NCBI RefSeq assembly: GCF_016887965.1
Contig: NZ_JAFDVD010000014.1
Coordinates: 34,811 to 98,810, forward strand
Direction of reading: 5' to 3'
Length of the DNA: 64,000 nt
DNA from: Phycicoccus sonneratiae
Lineage (GTDB): Bacteria > Actinomycetota > Actinomycetes > Actinomycetales > Dermatophilaceae
A program made the translations under genes and the position numbers. This document shows, one piece after another, positions 59,148 through 64,000 of the stretch; the stretch's first letter is position 1; every line of letters begins with the position of its first letter. The notes below the pieces were generated by a model. That model searched no databases. It saw nothing but the letters and a program-made list of their open reading frames with translations, and had not been told where the DNA came from.

Positions 59148-60800
59148 ATGGCCCTGACCCTCCTCCCCGCGGCCGACGCCGCGACGAGCGTCGGCACCCC
59201 GGCCCTCAACATCGGCATCTTCGCGGCGTTCGTCGTCGTCACCCTCGTCATCGTCATCCGGGTGGCCTCGGGCAAGAAGACGGCCGAGCAGTACTACACG
59301 GCCGCCGGCGCCTTCAACGGTCGCCAGAACGGCATCGCGATCGCCGGTGACTACCTGTCGGCGGCCTCGTTCCTCGGCATCGCCGGCGCCATCGCCCTCC
59401 AGGGCTACGACGGCTTCCTCTACTCGATCGGGTTCCTCGTCGCGTGGCTCGTGGCGCTGCTCCTCGTCGCCGAGCTGCTGCGCAACACCGGCCGGTTCAC
59501 GATGGCCGACGTCCTCAGCTACCGCCTCAAGCAGCGCCCGGTGCGCATCGCGACCGCCATCTCGGTCATCGCCGTGTCGTTCTTCTACCTGCTCGCCCAG
59601 ATGGCCGGCGCCGGGGGCCTGGTCTCCCTGCTGCTCGGCGTGAGCGGCGAGGCGGCGCAGAACCTCGTCATCGCGATCGTCGGCATCATCATGATCGCCT
59701 ACGTCCTCATCGGCGGGATGAAGGGCACGACCTGGGTGCAGATCATCAAGGCCGTGCTGCTCATCACGGGCACCTTCGTCATGACGGTCTGGGTGCTCGG
59801 CAAGTACGGCTTCAACCTCTCCGGGCTCTTCCAGGCCGCGGCCGACAACTCGCCGAAGGCCGGTGAGAAGCTGTTCGAGCCGGGCCTGAAGTACGGCAAG
59901 AACATGACGACGAAGATCGACTTCATCTCGCTGTCGATGGCCCTCGTCCTCGGCACCGCCGGTCTGCCGCACGTGCTCCAGCGCTTCTACACGGTCCCGA
60001 CGAGCAAGCAGGCCCGCAAGTCGGTCGAGTGGGCCATCTGGCTCATCGGCGGCTTCTACCTGCTCACCCTCGTCGTCGGCTACGGCGCCGCGGCCCTCGT
60101 CGGCCCGACCGCCATCAACGCGGCCCCGGGCAAGGCGAACTCGGCGGCCCCGCTGCTCGCCTACGAGCTCGGCGGGTCGGTGCTGCTCGGCCTCATCTCG
60201 GGCGTCGCCTTCGCGACGATCCTCGCGGTCGTGGCCGGCCTGACCATCACGACGTCGGCGACCTTCGCCCACGACCTCTACAAGGAGGTCTTCAAGCGCG
60301 GGCAGACGACGCAGGAGCAGGAGGTGCGGGTCGCCCGCATTGCCGCGGTCGTCATCGGCGCGGTCGCGATCCTCGGCGGCATCTTCGCGAAGAACCAGAA
60401 CATCGCGTTCCTCGTGGCCCTCGCCTTCGCCGTCGCGGCGAGCGCGAACCTGCCGACGATCCTGTACTCGCTGTTCTGGAAGGGCTTCAACACCCGCGGT
60501 GCGCTCTTCTCGATCTACGGCGGGCTCGTCAGCTCGATCGTGCTCATCGTGTTCAGCCCCGTCGTCTCGGGCAAGGCACCGGTCGCGCCGGCCACGGTCA
60601 GCGCGTCGATGATCACCGACCCCACGGTCGACTTCCACTGGTTCCCGCTCGACAACCCGGGACTGGTCTCCATCCCGCTCGCGTTCTTCCTCGGCTGGCT
60701 CGGCTCGGTGACGAGCAAGGAGCACAACGCCGCGAAGTACGCCGAGATGGAGGTCCGGGCCCTCACCGGCCACGGCGTCGCGGAGGCGATCGACCACTGA
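59148..60800 (+). CDS. actP: Cation/acetate symporter (ActP/MctC-like)
   Basis: A 550-residue SSS symporter. It has the typical NGIAIAGDYLSAASFLGIAG motif near residue 62, then GLPHVLQRFYTVPTSKQARK near 270 and a 14-helix pattern. It probably takes up acetate, pyruvate or propionate with protons or sodium. The DUF485 gene two bases before it is its standard partner. Two hairpins follow at 60805 and 60843. It has the same relatives as the symporter at 54582, but is longer and more canonical. Confidence 0.9.
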   Translation: MALTLLPAADAATSVGTPALNIGIFAAFVVVTLVIVIRVASGKKTAEQYYTAAGAFNGRQNGIAIAGDYLSAASFLGIAGAIALQGYDGFLYSIGFLVAWLVALLLVAELLRNTGRFTMADVLSYRLKQRPVRIATAISVIAVSFFYLLAQMAGAGGLVSLLLGVSGEAAQNLVIAIVGIIMIAYVLIGGMKGTTWVQIIKAVLLITGTFVMTVWVLGKYGFNLSGLFQAAADNSPKAGEKLFEPGLKYGKNMTTKIDFISLSMALVLGTAGLPHVLQRFYTVPTSKQARKSVEWAIWLIGGFYLLTLVVGYGAAALVGPTAINAAPGKANSAAPLLAYELGGSVLLGLISGVAFATILAVVAGLTITTSATFAHDLYKEVFKRGQTTQEQEVRVARIAAVVIGAVAILGGIFAKNQNIAFLVALAFAVAASANLPTILYSLFWKGFNTRGALFSIYGGLVSSIVLIVFSPVVSGKAPVAPATVSASMITDPTVDFHWFPLDNPGLVSIPLAFFLGWLGSVTSKEHNAAKYAEMEVRALTGHGVAEAIDH

Positions 60801-60804
60801 CCGG

Positions 60805-60833
60805 GTGCCGGCCGGGGACGACCCGGCCGGCAC
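60805..60833. terminator. Terminator hairpin after the acetate symporter
   Basis: GTGCCGGCCGGG (60805-60816) pairs perfectly with 60822-60833 around a 5-base loop, starting 4 bases behind the symporter stop. Confidence 0.7.
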
Positions 60834-60842
60834 ACCCCGACG

Positions 60843-60883
60843 GCACCGGCCGCGGAGCGGGAGCACCCCTCCGCGGCCGGTGC
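60843..60883. terminator. Second terminator hairpin, facing the MFS gene
   Basis: Arms 60843-60857 and 60869-60883 pair over 15 bases around the loop CGGGAGCACCC. It lies between the convergent symporter and MFS genes and begins 10 bases from the MFS stop. Confidence 0.7.
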
Positions 60884-60893
60884 GTGTCCGGGC

Positions 60894-62432
60894 TCAGGTC
60901 CGCTCGCGACCCGGGGCGAGCAGGAGGACGAGCAGCGCCCCGACGGCCACGACGACCGCCCCGATCGTCAGCGCCTGACCGACCCCGGTGACGAAGGCGT
61001 CGCGGGCGCCCGCCACGACATCGGCGGCGCGCGGCCCGAGGGCGGACAGCCGCGGCGAGCGGGTCGCGGCCACGGAGGCCGTGAGCGCCTCCCGGGCCGG
61101 CGCCGGGAGGCCCTGGACGACCGGCGCGACCGCGTCACGGTAGGCGGCGGTGAGCGCGGCCCCGAGCACGGCGATGCCGAGGGCCGACCCGAGCTCGCGG
61201 GCGGTATCGTTGACGGCGGAGGCCACGCCCTGCTTGCTCGCCGGCAGCGCCTCGGTGATGGCGGTCGTCGCCGGCGTCCCCGCCAGGCCGGCGCCCGCGG
61301 CGAAGAGGACCAGCCCGGCGACGAACGGGGCGTAGGAGAAGTCGGTGCCGAGCCGGCCCATCGTGAACAACCCGAGGGCGAGCAGCCCGAGGCCGACCGC
61401 CCCGACCCGGCGGAACCCGAGCCGGGCGGCGACGTGGGGCGCTCGGCGGGCCGTCGGGATGAGGACCAAGGGCAGCGGGAGGAGCCGCAGGGCCGCCTCG
61501 AGGGGCGAGTAGCCCGCGACGAACTGCAGGTACTGGAGCATCGCGAAGAAGAAGCCGAACATCGCGAAGAACTGCAGCGTGATCGACAGCGACCCGGTCG
61601 CGAAGCCCCGCTCCCGGAACAGGCGCGGGTCGAGGAGGGGGTCGCTCGTGCGCAGCTCCCAGCCGACGAAGGCGACGAGGGCGAGGACGCCGACCGCGAG
61701 GGCCGTGACGGTCAGCGCGTCGCCCCAGCCGCGCTCGGCGCTCTCGATGATGCCGAGGACGACGCCGGAGACGGCGACGAGGGAGAGCAGGCCGCCGACG
61801 ACGTCGAGCCGCCCGCGCGCGGCCTCGCGCGACTCCGGCACGACCGCGAGCACCCCGACGAGGGCGACGGCGGCGAGCCCGACGTTGAGCGCGAAGAACG
61901 AGTTCCAGGCGAACCACTCGAGGAGCAGGCCGGTGCCGAAGAGCCCGAGCACCGCGCCGCCACCGGCGATCCCGACCCAGACCCCGATGGCCCGCGGCCG
62001 CTCCTCCTCCGGGAACGAGGTGGTGATGACCGAGAGCGTCGTCGGCATGATGCCCGCCGCCCCGAGACCCATGAGGGCCCGCAGCCCGATGAGCGTGGAG
62101 GGGTCCTCGGTGGCGAGCGCCCCCGCCGCGGCCAGGCCGAAGACGACGAGCCCGGCGACGAGCACCCCGCGCCGGCCGAACCGGTCGCCGAGCGCGCCGG
62201 CGAGGAGGAGGAGCCCGGCGAAGACGACGGTGTAGGAGTCGACGACCCAGGTGAGCTGGGTCTGGGTGGCGCCGGTCGCCGTCGCGAGCTCGGGGAGGGC
62301 GACGTTGAGGCCGCTGACCGCCGACACCACCGTCATGAGGGACAACCCGACCGTCGCGAGGACGACCCGGCGGCGGCGCGGGTCCGCGATGACCGTCACC
62401 GCCTCTTTCTCAACACGCGTTGAACTCAACAT
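60894..62432 (-). CDS. MFS drug efflux transporter, DHA2 (14-helix) family
   Basis: A 512-residue transporter with 14 hydrophobic segments. Motif A GDRFGRRG is near residue 82, motif C-like GAAGIMPTTLSVI near 124, and the QLTWVVDSYTVVFAGLLL segment is typical of QacA/EmrB proteins. It would export lipophilic cations or drugs with protons. ATG 62432 lies inside an operator palindrome, so GTG 62399 is a possible start instead. Its promoter region is shared with the divergent TetR gene, which very probably represses it. Confidence 0.87.
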   Translation of the reverse strand: MLSSTRVEKEAVTVIADPRRRRVVLATVGLSLMTVVSAVSGLNVALPELATATGATQTQLTWVVDSYTVVFAGLLLLAGALGDRFGRRGVLVAGLVVFGLAAAGALATEDPSTLIGLRALMGLGAAGIMPTTLSVITTSFPEEERPRAIGVWVGIAGGGAVLGLFGTGLLLEWFAWNSFFALNVGLAAVALVGVLAVVPESREAARGRLDVVGGLLSLVAVSGVVLGIIESAERGWGDALTVTALAVGVLALVAFVGWELRTSDPLLDPRLFRERGFATGSLSITLQFFAMFGFFFAMLQYLQFVAGYSPLEAALRLLPLPLVLIPTARRAPHVAARLGFRRVGAVGLGLLALGLFTMGRLGTDFSYAPFVAGLVLFAAGAGLAGTPATTAITEALPASKQGVASAVNDTARELGSALGIAVLGAALTAAYRDAVAPVVQGLPAPAREALTASVAATRSPRLSALGPRAADVVAGARDAFVTGVGQALTIGAVVVAVGALLVLLLAPGRERT

Positions 62433-62440
62433 GCGTTGAG
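62409..62440. promoter_or_regulatory. Tandem TetR operators
   Basis: CTCAACACGCGTTGAA (62409-62424) and CTCAACATGCGTTGAG (62425-62440) are adjacent dyads 16 bases apart, with CTCAAC/GTTGAG arms. The pair covers the region between MFS and TetR starts. Two dimers of the adjacent TetR could bind side by side. Confidence 0.75.
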
Positions 62441-62458
62441 TTATGCCATGCTGGAGCC

Positions 62459-63112
62459 ATGGCTGTCAAGGGCGGGGGGCGGGGGCGTCCCGCGACGGGG
62501 GGCTCGGGGCGACGACCGGGGCGCCGGGCCGGCGAGCCCGACACCCGCGGCGCCATCGCCGATGCGGCCCGGAAGCACTTCGCGGACAAGGGTTTCGCCG
62601 GCGCCACGCTGCGAGCCATCGCCGCGGAGGCCGGCGTCGACGCCGCCCTCATCGTCCACTTCTACGGGTCGAAGCGCGAGCTGTTCCTCGCCGTGCTCGA
62701 GCTCCCCGCACCGGCGGTCTCGCGGGTGGGCCAGGCCCTCGACGGCCCCCTCGAGTCGCTCCCCGAACGGTTCGGTGCCGCCGTCGCCTCGGTCCTGTCC
62801 GACCCGGACCTCAGCCGGCGGATGGAGGCGATGCTCCGGACGGCCGCTTCCGAGCCGGACGCCGCAGCCACCATCCGGGCGGCCCTGGAGGAGGCGGTGC
62901 TGCGGCCGATGACGGCCCGCCTGCGCGAGCTGCCCGGGGTCGACGACACGGAAGCAGCCCTGCGCGCGACGATGATCGGCAGCGGGGTCGCAGGCCTGCT
63001 CTTCGGCCGGCGGGTCATCGGCATCGAGCCCCTGGCCTCGGCCGACCCCGAGCGCATCGCGCGGCTGCTCGCCCGGGCCGTGCGCGCCTACCTCACTCCG
63101 CCCCCCGCCTGA
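62459..63112 (+). CDS. TetR-family repressor of the MFS exporter
   Basis: A 217-residue regulator. A basic Gly/Arg-rich N-terminus (1-30) is followed by the helix-turn-helix (ATLRAIAAEAGVDAALIVHFYGSKREL) and a TetR_C-type ligand domain. It is divergent from the MFS gene with two operators between them, the standard efflux-control layout. ATG 62459 is favoured because the longer frame from 62420 would start inside the operators. Confidence 0.88.
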   Translation: MAVKGGGRGRPATGGSGRRPGRRAGEPDTRGAIADAARKHFADKGFAGATLRAIAAEAGVDAALIVHFYGSKRELFLAVLELPAPAVSRVGQALDGPLESLPERFGAAVASVLSDPDLSRRMEAMLRTAASEPDAAATIRAALEEAVLRPMTARLRELPGVDDTEAALRATMIGSGVAGLLFGRRVIGIEPLASADPERIARLLARAVRAYLTPPPA

Positions 63113-63212
63113 CGCCGGCGCACCCCGGCCGGAGGAGCACCCGACGGTCCGGGCCCTGCGCCTCTGGTCACCAGGTCCCGGTCGGCGTATACCGGGGGTG
63201 AAGGAGGTCGCC

Positions 63213-63773
63213 ATGACCAGGACCAGACCCACGACGCACGACACCGCCCACCGCCACACCCGCCGCCGGGTCGCCGCCCTCGGGGCCGCCGTCGCCGTGG
63301 CGGCCCTCCCGGGCCTGGCCGTCGCCCCCTCGGCGCAGGCCGCCTCGTGCGCGGTCACGTGGGGCTCGCTCGCGAAGACCTCCGCCCCGCTGGCCACCGG
63401 CCGCGTCGCGGGCGTGCGGGCGGGCCACCACGCCTGCTACGACCGGCTCGTCGTCGACATGACCGGTCGAGCACCGGGCTACGACGTGCGCTACGTCGGC
63501 ACCGTGCGGGCCGAGGGCTCGGGGAAGCCCGTCCCGGTCGCCGGTGGCGCCCGGCTGGCCGTCGGCATCCACAAGGGCGCGACGAGCGTGCCGGCGATGC
63601 CGTCGGTCGCCGGCGACCCGACGTTCCGGCAGGTCCGCTGGGCCGGCTCGTTCGAGGGCTACACGACCCTCGCGCTCGGCGTGCGGGCCCGGCTGCCGTT
63701 CCGGGTCTTCACCCTCCCGGGGACGACGGCCGGCACGAGCCGGCTCGTCGTCGACGTCGCGCACCACTGGTGA
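63213..63773 (+). CDS. Secreted AMIN-like-domain protein
   Basis: A 186-residue exported protein. A basic stretch (HRHTRRR), a hydrophobic core and an AQA cleavage site near residue 44 make a signal peptide. The rest is the beta-rich AMIN-like domain with two Cys: CYDRLVVDMTGRAPGYDVRYV and a C-terminal SRLVVDVAHHW. AMIN-related domains bind cell-wall components, but this variant has no known activity. AAGGAGG lies 5 bases before ATG 63213. A 16-base hairpin repeat follows its stop. Confidence 0.82.
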   Translation: MTRTRPTTHDTAHRHTRRRVAALGAAVAVAALPGLAVAPSAQAASCAVTWGSLAKTSAPLATGRVAGVRAGHHACYDRLVVDMTGRAPGYDVRYVGTVRAEGSGKPVPVAGGARLAVGIHKGATSVPAMPSVAGDPTFRQVRWAGSFEGYTTLALGVRARLPFRVFTLPGTTAGTSRLVVDVAHHW

Positions 63774-63775
63774 CC

Positions 63776-63791
63776 CCCGACTTCGTGGGGG
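63776..63791 (+). terminator. Second copy of CCCCGACTTCGTGGGG hairpin
   Basis: This 16-base hairpin starts 3 bases behind the stop at 63773, extended by one pair on each side. It is identical to 14113-14128 and is likewise followed by a G/C homopolymer block. Confidence 0.4.
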
Positions 63792-63798
63792 GCCGTGC

Positions 63799-63910
63799 GC
63801 CCCCCCCCCCCGCCGGAAGGGGTGTGGGGGGGGGGCGGCCCCCCCCAGGGGGGGGGGGGGGGGGGCCGGGGGGGGGGGCGCCCGGCGGGGGCGCCCGGGG
63901 CGCGCCGGGG
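63799..63910. other. Second G/C homopolymer block, probable assembly artefact
   Basis: About 110 bases are made mostly of C runs then G runs, broken by one short mixed segment near 63811-63826. No gene or signal is visible. It has the same look as 14138-14290 and is followed by a misplaced copy of ABC-exporter sequence. Confidence 0.85.
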
Positions 63911-64000
63911 GCGCCGGGACCGGCCGCCGTCTCGTCGTCGGGGTCGGCCACCGCGCCAGCGAACTGCGCGGCGTGCAGCCGCGCGAACGCTCCTCCGGCG
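63911..64000 (-). pseudogene. Partial copy of the ABC exporter C-terminus (truncated by window end)
   Basis: These 90 bases are identical to 22745-22834 within the exporter gene at 22699-24756. They code residues ending ADPDDETAAGPGAPGAP and then run into the homopolymer block instead of the normal end. Exact identity at the nucleotide level argues for a duplicated or mis-joined read rather than an old gene copy. A true recent duplication or a repeat at a replicon junction cannot be excluded from this window. Confidence 0.75.

Overview
The window is very GC-rich, nearly every third codon base is G or C, GTG starts are common and genes are packed with 1-4 bp start/stop overlaps. It encodes mycothiol-type chemistry, an inositol locus with a GntR repressor, an actinobacterial 'helicase/secretion neighbourhood' Tad locus, a BldG-like STAS protein and many leaderless promoters. 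Together these point to a high-GC actinobacterium, most likely Micrococcales. A family such as Intrasporangiaceae is only a guess. I see no rRNA, tRNA, CRISPR array, insertion sequence or phage gene.

Region 1 (1-14.1 kb) is a myo-inositol catabolic locus. A Gfo/Idh/MocA dehydrogenase and a universal stress protein converge on a three-gene sugar ABC importer (ATPase, permease, lipoprotein). Then come iolD and iolH (minus strand), a GntR/UTRA repressor (minus strand), and iolC, a Cgl0159-type aldolase, iolB and iolG (plus strand, coupled), followed by methylmalonate-semialdehyde dehydrogenase. The importer would take up inositol, IolG oxidises it, IolD, IolB, IolC and the aldolase process the ring-derived acids, and MmsA makes acetyl-CoA. 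Operator-like repeats in front of the importer, iolH-iolD and iolC tie the units to the GntR protein.

At 14.14-14.29 kb there is a G/C homopolymer block that looks like an assembly artefact. A similar block lies at 63.80-63.91 kb, followed by an exact 90-bp copy of sequence from 22.7 kb. Linkage across both places should be distrusted.

Region 2 (14.3-31.7 kb) holds an ABC-2-like exporter, a NarL-type two-component pair, a DODA-like dioxygenase, a mycothiol-dependent enzyme, a dienelactone hydrolase, an SSS symporter with a small membrane partner, a heterodimeric ABC exporter with its TetR repressor, and an acidic secreted protein with an OmpR-type two-component pair. An APH-fold protein and a Thr/Pro/Ala-rich secreted protein follow. 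Boxes spaced 11 bp apart link the OmpR-type regulator to both secreted-protein genes.

Region 3 (31.7-42.4 kb) has a methyltransferase, a large LAL regulator facing a methyltransferase and an unusual alpha/beta-hydrolase-glycosyltransferase fusion, then a proton-pumping pyrophosphatase and a BldG-like protein. Region 4 (42.4-50.3 kb) has an MrfA-like helicase and a Tad pilus/secretion operon. Region 5 (50.3-63.8 kb) has a degenerate Fic protein, a thioesterase, a LytS/LytTR pair with an SSS transporter, Kbl and Tdh for threonine breakdown, an acetate-type symporter pair, a TetR/MFS efflux pair and a secreted AMIN-like protein.
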